Shown here: one piece after another, positions 6,080-12,923 of the stretch | How positions within the stretch are numbered: the first letter of the stretch is position 1 | Layout of the letters: each line of letters opens with the position of its first letter | Assembly: GCA_017456685.1 (NCBI GenBank) | Contig: JAFTIV010000089.1 | Span: 1 to 13,326, forward strand | Reading direction: 5' to 3' | From: Clostridia bacterium | GTDB taxonomy: Bacteria; Bacillota; Clostridia; Oscillospirales; CAG-272 | Length of the DNA stretch: 13,326 bases | The notes under the pieces: model-generated | The model's database searches: none | What the model saw: only the letters and a program-made list of their open reading frames with translations | Told to the model about the DNA's origin: nothing | Program-made: the position numbers and the translations under genes

Positions 6080-7072
6080 ATGGAGATTTTAAGGAAAATA
6101 CTCTTTCGAATAACGCACATAGGGCTATGGCTAACCGTCCTTGGAATTTTGGTGTCCGCTGTGCTCGTTTTCGTTACGATTGTATTTAATGTAAGCACGG
6201 GCTTGCACATTTTTACTGCAATTCTCGTTGTGTTTACTGTAATAAATATTCTTGTGCCTCTGCCCGACCATGTTTACAAGGTAAAGGCGATTATCCACAA
6301 GAACAAAATCGCGACAAGATATGTTTACGATTATGAGTATCGCTCTAATATCGTTATGCAAATCGGCTTTCTTGGAAACACCGCTTATGCACTTATAAAC
6401 CTTTTCCTTGGTCTTATTACAAGGCAGGTATGGTTTGTGTCAATCGGTGTATTCTACACGATTTTCGGCTTTCTTAAGTTTGCGCTTCTTGTAAAGCAGG
6501 CTCACCTTCTAAAGAGCGAGAACATGAGAGAGCGCAAGGCTACCGCGCTTAGGGTTTGGCGCTTCTTTGGCGCTTCAATGTTTATAATAACAATCCCTAC
6601 CACAATTATGGTAGCGCAAATGATTTATAACAACAAAAGCTATTACTACGGCCCTATTATAACCTTCGGCTACTTCATCTACACCTCGATTTATCTTATC
6701 GCGGCAATAGTTAAGGTATTTCAGGCAAGAATGAGAAGAAACCCTATTTTTACCGCATATTCGAATATGAGCTTCTGCGGTGCGCTTATGTCGGTGCTTG
6801 CCCTACAGACTGCGCTCATAAATGTATTTGGGCTAAATGACTCCTTGCGTCGCACGATAAATACCTTTACAGGGGCGCTTGTAATTGCGATTTTCTATGC
6901 AATCTCAATTGTGGTTATTGTCAGCACGACAATTCAGCTAAGAAGGAATTATCCTGAGCTTAGTACATACTCAAAGCACAAGGAATACAAGGCACACTCG
7001 GGCTCGATATTCGACAGAACGCTTGAGTACGATACGCTTTCATATACGGGCTCAAGAATAGACAATTCCTAA
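6080..7072 (+). CDS. eight-helix integral membrane protein of unknown function
   Basis: I do not recognise this 330-residue protein. Hydrophobic segments lie near 15-35, 42-60, 95-112, 117-137, 162-184, 190-212, 232-250 and 262-284. They form two halves of four helices, each half having basic and aromatic loops (HKNKIATRYVYDYEYRSN at 73-90; RMRRNPIFTAYSN at 217-229). That suggests internal duplication, which I have not tested. The C-terminal 45 residues are hydrophilic with several tyrosines (YPELSTY, EYDTLSYTG) and probably cytoplasmic. An AGGA ribosome binding site precedes the ATG. It is the last gene of the rsmA run and stops right before a strong terminator. No transporter or enzyme motif is visible. 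Confidence 0.75.
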   Translation: MEILRKILFRITHIGLWLTVLGILVSAVLVFVTIVFNVSTGLHIFTAILVVFTVINILVPLPDHVYKVKAIIHKNKIATRYVYDYEYRSNIVMQIGFLGNTAYALINLFLGLITRQVWFVSIGVFYTIFGFLKFALLVKQAHLLKSENMRERKATALRVWRFFGASMFIITIPTTIMVAQMIYNNKSYYYGPIITFGYFIYTSIYLIAAIVKVFQARMRRNPIFTAYSNMSFCGALMSVLALQTALINVFGLNDSLRRTINTFTGALVIAIFYAISIVVIVSTTIQLRRNYPELSTYSKHKEYKAHSGSIFDRTLEYDTLSYTGSRIDNS

Positions 7073-7100
7073 AAAACGGACACAGGTGTGTCCGTTTTTT
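7071..7100. terminator. bidirectional terminator
   Basis: The stem CGGACAC (7077-7083) / GTGTCCG (7088-7094) has loop AGGT, with six As before and six Ts after. It serves the plus-strand membrane protein gene and the convergent minus-strand dehydrogenase gene. The arms touch the stop codons of both. Confidence 0.93.
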
Positions 7101-7905
7101 ATATATTTTTAAAAATTTCAAGGCCTGAGCGCTTAAGAATTTTGCTTATTATTTTCGGTCCTATATTTGGGAAAAGCTTATATGCAAAATTCATAAGGTG
7201 GGCATCTGCCCCGACTATTACTCGAGACCTGCGCTTTCTTAGCCTCTTTAGGATTTTCAAGGCGGTTTTGCGTGGGTCTGCGCTAACCTTGGAGATTAAG
7301 CGCATATCAGCTTCGCTTGGGGCTTGCGCCCTCATAATGTCCGTTTTAACAAAGCCATTCATAACGCTTGCTACATAAATTTGCTTATTTTCTCTTGCAA
7401 AGCACTCAAAATAGGCGCGCGAGGCGCTTTTTGAGGCACAATAGGCGCTAACACCCGCAAATGGGCAAAGCGCGCTTGAGCTTGAAAAGCTAATTACCGC
7501 ACCCTGTGTGGATTTTTTTATGCTTGGAAGCAATGCCTCGGTAGCATAAAGCTGAGCATCAAAATTGATTTTCATAGCCTCAAGCGCTTGTGCAGAGGTA
7601 CTGTTTTCAACCGATGCGAATTTAGGCAAGGCACCTGCACAATTGATTAGCGCATCTACAATTATTCCGTCGTCATCAAGCCTCTTAGCAAGCATCTCCC
7701 ACTCGCCCTTGCTTGTCGCATCAAAGGGGCAAGGAATAACGCCCTCGCCAAGCTCGTCTTTAAGCTCAAGAAGCAGAGCCTCGCGTCTTGCAATCGCATA
7801 TACCCTGCATGAGTATTTTGTGACAAGAAGTGTCGCTAATTGCCGTCCTATTCCGCTTGAAGCGCCAGTTAAAACGACTGTTTTGTTTTCGAATTTATAT
7901 TTCAT
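7099..7905 (-). CDS. short-chain dehydrogenase/reductase (SDR)
   Basis: This 268-residue classical SDR is an NAD(P)-dependent oxidoreductase with a Rossmann fold. It shows the cofactor motif TGASSGIG (13-20), the NCAG structural motif (88-91), a serine cluster SFSSSSA (139-145) supplying the catalytic Ser, and the catalytic Y155-C-A-S-K159. An arginine pair (40-41) after the second strand hints at NADPH preference. The C-terminal stretch after residue 190 is basic (LKILKRLRKRRSR), and the end is hydrophobic, as in SDRs that associate with membranes. The substrate is unknown. The start is odd: no Shine-Dalgarno sequence precedes the ATG, and a terminator-like hairpin ends about 11 bases before it. 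The gene follows the sugar kinase, but a shared pathway is only conjecture. Confidence 0.9.
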   Translation of the reverse strand: MKYKFENKTVVLTGASSGIGRQLATLLVTKYSCRVYAIARREALLLELKDELGEGVIPCPFDATSKGEWEMLAKRLDDDGIIVDALINCAGALPKFASVENSTSAQALEAMKINFDAQLYATEALLPSIKKSTQGAVISFSSSSALCPFAGVSAYCASKSASRAYFECFARENKQIYVASVMNGFVKTDIMRAQAPSEADMRLISKVSADPRKTALKILKRLRKRRSRVIVGADAHLMNFAYKLFPNIGPKIISKILKRSGLEIFKNI

Positions 7906-7947
7906 AATTTTAAAGAAAACCGCACTATCTCAAAATGGTGCGGTTTT
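7906..7947 (-). terminator. terminator/attenuator between kinase and SDR genes
   Basis: On the minus strand, AAAACCGCAC (7947-7938) pairs with GTGCGGTTTT (7925-7916) around a 12-base loop, followed by CTTTAAAATT and then the SDR ATG. The ten-base stem ending in Ts should terminate kinase transcripts, although the T-run is short and broken. Read-through would be needed for SDR expression unless an unseen promoter exists. Confidence 0.75.
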
Positions 7948-7961
7948 GTATTTATTTCCTC

Positions 7962-8987
7962 TTATCTTTGAACGCGTCCGCTTCCGCCACCCTTGATAAG
8001 ACCCTCAACCTCCTTAACGGATACGAGGTTGTAGTCACCAAGAATTGTGTGCTTGAGGCAGGATGCTGCAACTGCGAATTCAATTACATCCTGAGGTGCC
8101 TTGTCCATAAGTGAAGCATAGATAAGACCACCACCGAAGGAGTCTCCACCGCCAACACGGTCAACGATATGTATATCGTATGAGCGAGAGAAGTAGTACT
8201 CGCTTGTCTTAGCATCATAGAGCATAGCTGCCCATTTATTGTCGTTTGCAGATATGCTTGTGCGAAGAGTAATTGCTACTCTCTTAAAGCCAAAGCGCTC
8301 GCTTAGCTGCTTTGCAACGCTCTTATAGCCATCGTGATTTACAACGCCTGCATCAACATCTGTGTTTTCAGCCTTGATGCCGAACACCTTCTCTGCATCC
8401 TCCTCGTTAGCGATACAAACATCAACAAGCTTCATAAGCTCGCCCATTGTTTTACCCGCCTGCTCACTTGTCCAAAGGTTCTTTCTAAAGTTGAGGTCAC
8501 AGCTTGTGGTAATGCCCTTTTCACGGCACACCTTAAGTGCGTCCATACAGATTTCGGGAAGCTCACCACCAAGAGCTGGGGTAATTCCTGTAAAGTGGAA
8601 CCAGTCTGCTCCCTCGAGAATTTTATTCCAATCAAAATCAGCGCGCTTTGCAAGTGCGATTGCAGAATATGCACGGTCGTAGATAACCTTCGAGGGACGC
8701 TGTGATGCGCCTGTTTCAAGGTAATATATACCTACTCTATCGCCACCTCTTACAATGTCGCCTGTATCAACGCCGTAGCGTCTAAGTGAGTTTACCGCAG
8801 CCTGACCGATTTCGTGAGCTGGAAGCTTTGTAACATAAGATGCCTCAATACCATAATTAGCCAAGGAAACGGCAACATTTGCCTCTCCTCCGCCATAGGT
8901 AGCACCGAAGGTATCTGTCTGCACAAATCTTGTGTAGCCTGCGGGATTAAGTCTAAGCATTATTTCGCCAAAGCATACTGTTTTCAT
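7962..8987 (-). CDS. kdgK: PfkB-family sugar kinase, probably 2-dehydro-3-deoxygluconokinase
   Basis: This 341-residue ribokinase/PfkB-fold kinase transfers ATP phosphate to a sugar or sugar acid. Near the N-terminus it has the substrate-side glycine motif GGGEANVAVSLA (32-43). Near the C-terminus it has the PfkB signature DRVGGGDSFGGG, with D282 as catalytic base and G279-G281 as the anion hole. The overall form, including FGEIMLRLNPAG, YDRAYSAIA, the FHFTGITPAL segment and the ending GRVQR, resembles kinases annotated as KdgK, which phosphorylate 2-keto-3-deoxygluconate in uronate breakdown. Other PfkB substrates such as fructose are possible, and no KDPG aldolase or uronate gene is adjacent to settle it. 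GGAAG precedes the ATG, and a good promoter overlaps the end of the glycosylase gene upstream. A hairpin terminator follows 15 bases after the stop. Confidence 0.85.
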   Translation of the reverse strand: MKTVCFGEIMLRLNPAGYTRFVQTDTFGATYGGGEANVAVSLANYGIEASYVTKLPAHEIGQAAVNSLRRYGVDTGDIVRGGDRVGIYYLETGASQRPSKVIYDRAYSAIALAKRADFDWNKILEGADWFHFTGITPALGGELPEICMDALKVCREKGITTSCDLNFRKNLWTSEQAGKTMGELMKLVDVCIANEEDAEKVFGIKAENTDVDAGVVNHDGYKSVAKQLSERFGFKRVAITLRTSISANDNKWAAMLYDAKTSEYYFSRSYDIHIVDRVGGGDSFGGGLIYASLMDKAPQDVIEFAVAASCLKHTILGDYNLVSVKEVEGLIKGGGSGRVQR

Positions 8988-9024
8988 AAATATTACTTCC
9001 TTTTTAAATTTTTATTACATAAAT

Positions 9025-9053
9025 ATTTTACAATAATTCTACATATTAGTCAA
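9025..9053 (-). promoter_or_regulatory. promoter of the sugar kinase gene
   Basis: On the minus strand, TTGACT (9048-9053) and TAAAAT (9025-9030) are 17 bases apart. The -35 box overlaps the stop codon of the glycosylase gene. No terminator separates the glycosylase from this promoter, so the kinase may also receive read-through. Confidence 0.8.
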
Positions 9054-9931
9054 GTGCTTTGCTTGTATTTTTCGTGATAAAATAGGTATTGCTGAGCAAT
9101 TCCTGCGTTTTTTCCAAGCGCTATATAGTCAAAGCCCTCTGGAAAATATTTGTCAAGCGTTCTTTTTATATGAACATCTATAGGAAACGCCTCTGTTTTT
9201 CCAAAGCCGAAAAGAAGTGCGCACGAGGCAACCTTAAGTCCAATGCCCTTAATTTGGCAAAGGTGGGACACACAGCTTTCAAAATCGGGCTCATTCATTA
9301 GATATTCGATTTTGGCATCTCCGCTTATAAGCTTGTCGCAGGCATCTCTTATGTATTTTGCGCGGAAGCCCATTTTAAGCTCAAAAAGCTCCTCTACGCT
9401 TGCCTTAGCAAGCTCGTCAAGCTCTGGAAAGGCATAGTAGGTCTTGTTCATAAACGAGATAGGCTTGCCGTATTTTTCGCAAATTGCGGAAACTATTTTT
9501 TTAATCCTTGGAATGTTATTGTTTTGAGAAATGATAAACGAAATTATGCACTCCCAAGGGCCTTGGGCAAGAATTCGAATTCCGCTTCCGTACTCAATTG
9601 CCTCCTTCATATGAGGCGAGGTGATTGTCGAGGTAATATCGCTGTTTATCTTATCGTAATCGACATCTAAGCATAGATATTTTTTCCAAATCGTTAGATA
9701 ATCGTCAAGAGTTGAGTTGTAGATTATAAGCTCGTTTTCATGATTTTGTGCAAACACAACATAGCGCCCGTGCGCGACACCGCCAAATTCGAATTTGTTA
9801 CCAAAGAGCGAAAGTGGCTCAAAGCGGAAGCATTGACCACAGTCGAAGGTTTTAAATAGGCTTATTTTTGGCGTGTGCTCTATATGAACGGCACTTATTC
9901 CATTTGCTGTAAATTCCTTGATTTTTTCCAT
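9050..9931 (-). CDS. ogg: 8-oxoguanine DNA glycosylase/AP lyase, Ogg1 type
   Basis: This is a base-excision repair enzyme that removes 8-oxoguanine opposite cytosine and can cleave the abasic site. The 293-residue protein has the full Ogg1 layout: an N-terminal TBP-like domain with FDCGQCFRF (29-37), then LAQGPWECIISFIISQNNNIPRI (121-143), which parallels the asparagine-rich NNN signature of human OGG1. The helix-hairpin-helix reads IKGIGLKVASCALL, with K233 as the Schiff-base lysine, and D252 lies in PIDVH as the catalytic aspartate. Both catalytic residues are present, so it should be active. Its ATG directly follows the ribU stop codon (TAAATG) with a G-rich AGGGGGC upstream inside ribU. 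It is therefore almost certainly co-transcribed with and coupled to ribU, under the FMN riboswitch. That is an unusual setting for a repair gene. Confidence 0.93.
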   Translation of the reverse strand: MEKIKEFTANGISAVHIEHTPKISLFKTFDCGQCFRFEPLSLFGNKFEFGGVAHGRYVVFAQNHENELIIYNSTLDDYLTIWKKYLCLDVDYDKINSDITSTITSPHMKEAIEYGSGIRILAQGPWECIISFIISQNNNIPRIKKIVSAICEKYGKPISFMNKTYYAFPELDELAKASVEELFELKMGFRAKYIRDACDKLISGDAKIEYLMNEPDFESCVSHLCQIKGIGLKVASCALLFGFGKTEAFPIDVHIKRTLDKYFPEGFDYIALGKNAGIAQQYLFYHEKYKQST

Positions 9932-10591
9932 TTAGATTTTGCCCCCTAAGATTAGAAGCCCAAGCACGCATATTACAGCTACCATAAGACAGCCGATAAT
10001 CAAAAGTGCCTTTACATCGCCTTTCTTCTTCTCTGCCTTGTCAAGCAGGTGCGCGTGACGCATAGCATTAACTACAGGCTTATAAAGAAGCATAGCGAGT
10101 GCGGCGTTGAGTGAGCCCTTTACAAGATTAAAGGGCAAGAAAACGGTTGGTAGCATTTTTGCGACCATTTCTCTTGTTGTACCCACCATATAAAGTGGGG
10201 TTATTAGATAGTTCCAAAGCATCATTGCGACGCACATTGACAAAACGCCAACGCAAAGTCCTATTATTGCGCGTGGGAAGGTGCGCTTTCTTTGATAAAT
10301 TACAACAGCAGGCACTACAAAAAAGCCTGTCGATATAATGTTCATAGCAAATCCTATAGGGCCTGTTGCACTTATTGTAATAAGCTCAAGAAGTGAGGTG
10401 ATTACAGAGATTATAATTGCGGAAACAGGTCCTAAGATAAAGCCCGCGATTACGATGATTATATCCTTTGGGTCGTAATCAAGAAAGCCCGCAACCTTTA
10501 GGGGGATAAGTCCGCCAAGCCAACTCATAATAAATGCAAGCGCAGAAAACATTCCTATCATTACTATTTTTCGCGTGTCGATTTTTTTCAT
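9932..10591 (-). CDS. ribU: riboflavin ECF transporter substrate-binding subunit RibU
   Basis: RibU is the membrane S-component that binds riboflavin and works with the shared EcfAA'T energising module, encoded elsewhere. The 219-residue protein has about six hydrophobic helices and the RibU hallmarks FLDYDPKDI (36-44), a NIISTGFF segment (84-91), and WNYLITPLYM (126-135). The C-terminus is longer than usual, with a basic stretch (DKAEKKKGDVK, 184-194) and a further hydrophobic helix (about 195-215). The ATG is preceded by AAGGAG. The assignment is strongly backed by the FMN riboswitch and terminator directly upstream, which should shut off uptake when FMN is plentiful. The next gene begins at the base after its stop codon. 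Confidence 0.95.
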   Translation of the reverse strand: MKKIDTRKIVMIGMFSALAFIMSWLGGLIPLKVAGFLDYDPKDIIIVIAGFILGPVSAIIISVITSLLELITISATGPIGFAMNIISTGFFVVPAVVIYQRKRTFPRAIIGLCVGVLSMCVAMMLWNYLITPLYMVGTTREMVAKMLPTVFLPFNLVKGSLNAALAMLLYKPVVNAMRHAHLLDKAEKKKGDVKALLIIGCLMVAVICVLGLLILGGKI

Positions 10592-10612
10592 ATTACTCCT
10601 TCAATCCTCGAA

Positions 10613-10636
10613 CAAAAAATCGCCCCTTAGGGCGAT
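10613..10636 (-). terminator. riboswitch-controlled intrinsic terminator
   Basis: On the minus strand, ATCGCCC (10636-10630 region) pairs with GGGCGAT (10625-10619) around a four-base loop, followed by a run of Ts down to 10614. It lies between the FMN aptamer and the ribU ribosome binding site. The sequence CTTTCAT (10641-10635), which runs into the stem, can alternatively pair with ATGAAAG at 10673-10667 inside the aptamer's 3' end. Confidence 0.88.
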
Positions 10637-10659
10637 GAAAGCAATATGCACCTATGTGC

Positions 10660-10767
10660 AAATCCTCTTTCATTCAGACTTTACTGCCGGTTTTGGAATT
10701 TAACCAAATCTGCTTTCGCTCGCGGACTTTACCGCCGATCGGGAATTTCACCCTGCCCTGAAGATTT
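10660..10767 (-). ncRNA. FMN riboswitch (RFN element)
   Basis: On the minus strand the conserved RFN blocks appear in order: ATCTTCAGGGCAGGGTGAAA, then TTCCCGA followed by CGGCGGTAAAGTCCGCGAGC, GCAGATTTGGTTAAATTCC, and CCGGCAGTAAAGTCTGAATG, closing with AAAGAGGAT. The outer stem P1 pairs AAATCTTC (10767-10760) with GAGGATTT (10667-10660). It binds FMN and, with the terminator at 10613-10636, should switch off transcription of ribU and the abutting glycosylase gene when FMN is abundant. Confidence 0.97.
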
Positions 10768-10789
10768 CTACATTTAATTTTATATTAAA

Positions 10790-10818
10790 ATTATATTCTC
10801 ATTTTTACCTTTTGTCAA
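10790..10818 (-). promoter_or_regulatory. promoter of the FMN riboswitch operon
   Basis: On the minus strand, TTGACA (10813-10818) and TATAAT (10790-10795) have a 17-base spacer, a perfect consensus. Transcription would begin near 10783, about 16 bases before the aptamer's P1 stem. Confidence 0.92.
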
Positions 10819-10867
10819 GCCTTTCTAAAAAAATACAAAAAATCTCAAAAAAATTACTAATTTTCTA

Positions 10868-10896
10868 TTGATATTTAAAATACCTTGTGCTAAAAT
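10868..10896 (+). promoter_or_regulatory. guaA promoter
   Basis: TTGATA (10868-10873) and TAAAAT (10891-10896) are 17 bases apart. The expected start near 10903 gives a leader of about 43 bases, too short for a purine riboswitch. It is divergent from the riboswitch promoter, with 49 bases between the -35 boxes. Confidence 0.8.
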
Positions 10897-10945
10897 ATTT
10901 CTATCAAAAAAAGACAAGCACAGAACGAATATAGGAGGTAAAAAT

Positions 10946-11947
10946 ATGAGTTCTAATGTAAGACCCGAATCAATGGAGCGTATCACTACTCCCGAGCTTG
11001 CTAATGCGTTTATCAACGAGCAGGTGAAGGAAATTCAAGCACAGGTTGGAAATAAGAAGGTGCTTCTCGCCCTCTCGGGTGGAGTTGACTCAAGCGTTGT
11101 CGCTGCTCTTCTTATAAAGGCTATTGGCCGTCAGCTCGTTTGTGTGCATGTAAATCACGGACTTATGCGCAAGGGCGAGAGCGAGCAGGTTATCGAGGTG
11201 TTTGGTAAGCAGCTCGATGCAAATCTCGTTTACATTGATGCAACTGACCGCTATCTTGACAAGCTTGCAGGTGTTAGTGACCCTGAGAGAAAGAGAAAGA
11301 TAATCGGCGAGGAATTTATTCGTATTTTTGAGGAGGAGGCAAGAAAGCTCGAGGGAGTTGACTTCCTTGCTCAGGGTACTATTTATCCTGACATTCTCGA
11401 AAGCTTTAAGCAGGCAGAGGGCAAGAAGGCTGTTAAGTCTCACCACAATGTTGGCGGACTTCCAGAGGACCTTCAGTTTGAGCTTGTTGAGCCTATTAAG
11501 CTCCTTTTCAAGGACGAGGTAAGAGTTGTTGGTAAGGCACTCGGCTTGCCCGCTGAGATGGTTGACCGTCAGCCATTCCCAGGACCTGGTCTTGGTGTTA
11601 GATGCCTTGGTGCTATCACAAGAGATAGACTTCACGCGCTTCGCGAGGCTGATGCAATTCTTCGCGAGGAGTTTAGCATTGCTGGACTTAATCTCAAGGT
11701 ATGGCAATATTTTGTTGTTATTCCTGACATTAAGAGCGTTGGTGTAAAGGACGAAAGCCGTTATGAGGGCTGGCCTGCAATCATTCGCGCTATCAATACA
11801 AAGGATGCGATGACTGCTACAATTGAGGAAATCCCATACGCGCTTCTTCACAAGATTACCGCAAGAATCACAAGCGAGGTTGAGGGCATCAACCGTGTTC
11901 TCTACGACCTCACTCCAAAGCCTGTTGGCACAATCGAGTGGGAATAA
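10946..11947 (+). CDS. guaA: GMP synthase ATP-pyrophosphatase subunit (stand-alone, no glutaminase domain)
   Basis: GMP synthase adenylates XMP and aminates it to GMP in the last step of guanylate synthesis. The 333-residue protein contains the synthetase half: the PP-loop SGGVDSS (44-50), HGLMRKGE (71-78), KSHHNVGGLPE (164-174), RQPFPGPGLGVRCLG (208-222), and the dimerisation domain ending TIEWE. It lacks the roughly 190-residue class I glutaminase domain that precedes this half in most bacterial GuaA. The gene is preceded by its own promoter and an AGGAGG site seven bases before the ATG, so nothing has been lost to a frameshift nearby. The two-subunit form is standard in archaea. Here the glutaminase must be a separate gene elsewhere, or free ammonia is used. 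An upstream in-frame start at 10868 coincides with the promoter and is rejected. The 3' end is a probable integration site. Confidence 0.95.
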   Translation: MSSNVRPESMERITTPELANAFINEQVKEIQAQVGNKKVLLALSGGVDSSVVAALLIKAIGRQLVCVHVNHGLMRKGESEQVIEVFGKQLDANLVYIDATDRYLDKLAGVSDPERKRKIIGEEFIRIFEEEARKLEGVDFLAQGTIYPDILESFKQAEGKKAVKSHHNVGGLPEDLQFELVEPIKLLFKDEVRVVGKALGLPAEMVDRQPFPGPGLGVRCLGAITRDRLHALREADAILREEFSIAGLNLKVWQYFVVIPDIKSVGVKDESRYEGWPAIIRAINTKDAMTATIEEIPYALLHKITARITSEVEGINRVLYDLTPKPVGTIEWE

Positions 11948-12030
11948 TGCCAAAAACGGCGAAAAGCCTTGCGGCATAAGGATTTTTGAGTTTTAAAACA
12001 CACTCGTGGCAACGTTTTGGCAACATTCTA
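11930..12030. mobile_element. probable attachment-site junction at the 3' end of guaA
   Basis: The last codons of guaA (GAGTGGGAATAA, 11936-11947) are a known integration target of genomic islands. Immediately after the stop lie a nested inverted repeat (ATGCC 11947-11951 with GGCAT 11973-11977, enclosing GGC 11958-11960 and GCC 11966-11968) and two direct copies of TGGCAAC at 12007-12013 and 12018-12024. These are 11 bases apart and resemble integrase arm sites. No integrase is in the window, so the element and its other end are inferred. Confidence 0.5.
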
Positions 12031-12045
12031 GTATTATTCATAAAT

Positions 12046-12095
12046 AAAAAAATTGAGCTAACAGATTTCTGTTTGAAGTCTGTTAGCTCTTTTTT
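12046..12095. terminator. bidirectional terminator after guaA
   Basis: The perfect stem GAGCTAACAGA (12055-12065) / TCTGTTAGCTC (12079-12089) has a 13-base loop, an A-run (12046-12052) before it and six Ts (12090-12095) after it. It can stop plus-strand transcription past guaA and minus-strand transcription of the DUF2971 gene, whose stop codon is two bases away. Confidence 0.9.
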
Positions 12096-12096
12096 G

Positions 12097-12921
12097 TTAT
12101 ATTAATCCAACTAAACTGCTTTCGTTCAATGTTGCAAATGGATTGTATTTTTCAAGCAGGCTTTTTACGATGATGGTGCTTCCTGCGCTTATACGGGGAC
12201 TTAGCGTTATTTCCATCTTTTCAAACGCCTCATTAGCTATGCCCATATCATAATATGGAAATGGTTGCTTTGCTAAACCAAGTTTCATTTTATTAGCTAC
12301 AACTTGAAAATCAATCATTGCTTTTTCTATTGGCTGATTAATATCAAGCGGAAGGATAGTTAATATATATCGCCATTCGCTCTGAAAAGACCAATGGAGA
12401 TTTTTGTATCTTCCCAATTCACCTAATGCTATCGACAAATGATCATTTTCTTCCTTCAACAACGAGGGATATAGTTTTTCCTTGTCATCGGTATATTCTA
12501 CTTTACAAAGGAGTTCTTTCGTCATTGCTTGTACAGAAAGAAATCCTTTTTGAAACATTTCGCTTAAAGGAATAATGCTTTGCAAAGGTTTACCATTTGA
12601 ATTATCAGTAATTGGGGCATTCACCACTTTGGCAAGTGATTCTGCTGTGTTGTCATATATCATAAATGGATTCTTGCATAATCTGATTCTTACTCCAAGA
12701 TTTAACGAAGCATACATATTCCACATAGGTATGCTTTCTATAGGATTGTCCGTCCACGAACTTATGTAACAAAATTGACCTATGTTTTTAATGTCTGCCG
12801 TTTGCTGTTCTTGAAGGTCGTCCATTTTGTCAAGTGAATTAAAACGGATTGTTCTATTTTTCAAAATCAAGGCAAGCGTTTCTATATTTGTATAGTGGTA
12901 TAGATATTCGGTATTTTCCAT
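12097..12921 (-). CDS. DUF2971 family protein
   Basis: This is a 274-residue soluble protein of the DUF2971 family, whose function is not established. Family landmarks visible are LYHYTNIETLALIL (7-20), FNSLDKMDDLQE (27-38, replacing the usual N-D-P-x-E), a CYISSWTDN...MWNMYA block (51-71) followed by GVRI, the VEY segment (141-143), and K173...W177...EWR (182-184). The YHYT start resembles the NAD-contacting opening of ADP-ribosyltransferase-like proteins such as DarT, an analogy rather than evidence of activity. The start chosen is the ATG at 12919-12921, with AAAGG upstream. A longer in-frame version would overlap the previous gene by about 55 bases. Two bases separate it from the XRE gene's stop, so they form one unit. 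It reads as an accessory gene near the guaA junction. Confidence 0.82.
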   Translation of the reverse strand: MENTEYLYHYTNIETLALILKNRTIRFNSLDKMDDLQEQQTADIKNIGQFCYISSWTDNPIESIPMWNMYASLNLGVRIRLCKNPFMIYDNTAESLAKVVNAPITDNSNGKPLQSIIPLSEMFQKGFLSVQAMTKELLCKVEYTDDKEKLYPSLLKEENDHLSIALGELGRYKNLHWSFQSEWRYILTILPLDINQPIEKAMIDFQVVANKMKLGLAKQPFPYYDMGIANEAFEKMEITLSPRISAGSTIIVKSLLEKYNPFATLNESSLVGLI

Positions 12922-12923
12922 AA

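Noticed and set aside
7905..7936. TTGAGA and TAAAAT as an SDR promoter
   Set aside because: The spacer would be about 15 bases, and the -10 box nearly touches the start codon, so the transcript would begin inside the gene.
10868..10945. N-terminal extension of GMP synthase to an upstream TTG
   Set aside because: That TTG is part of the -35 box. The AGGAGG at 10933-10938 points to the ATG at 10946.
10897..10945. Purine riboswitch in the guaA leader
   Set aside because: The leader is only about 43 bases and shows no purine aptamer sequence.
11090..11977. A 295-codon open frame on the minus strand opposite guaA
   Set aside because: It is a shadow of guaA codon use. It has no recognisable domain or plausible ribosome binding site, and guaA is certain on the plus strand.
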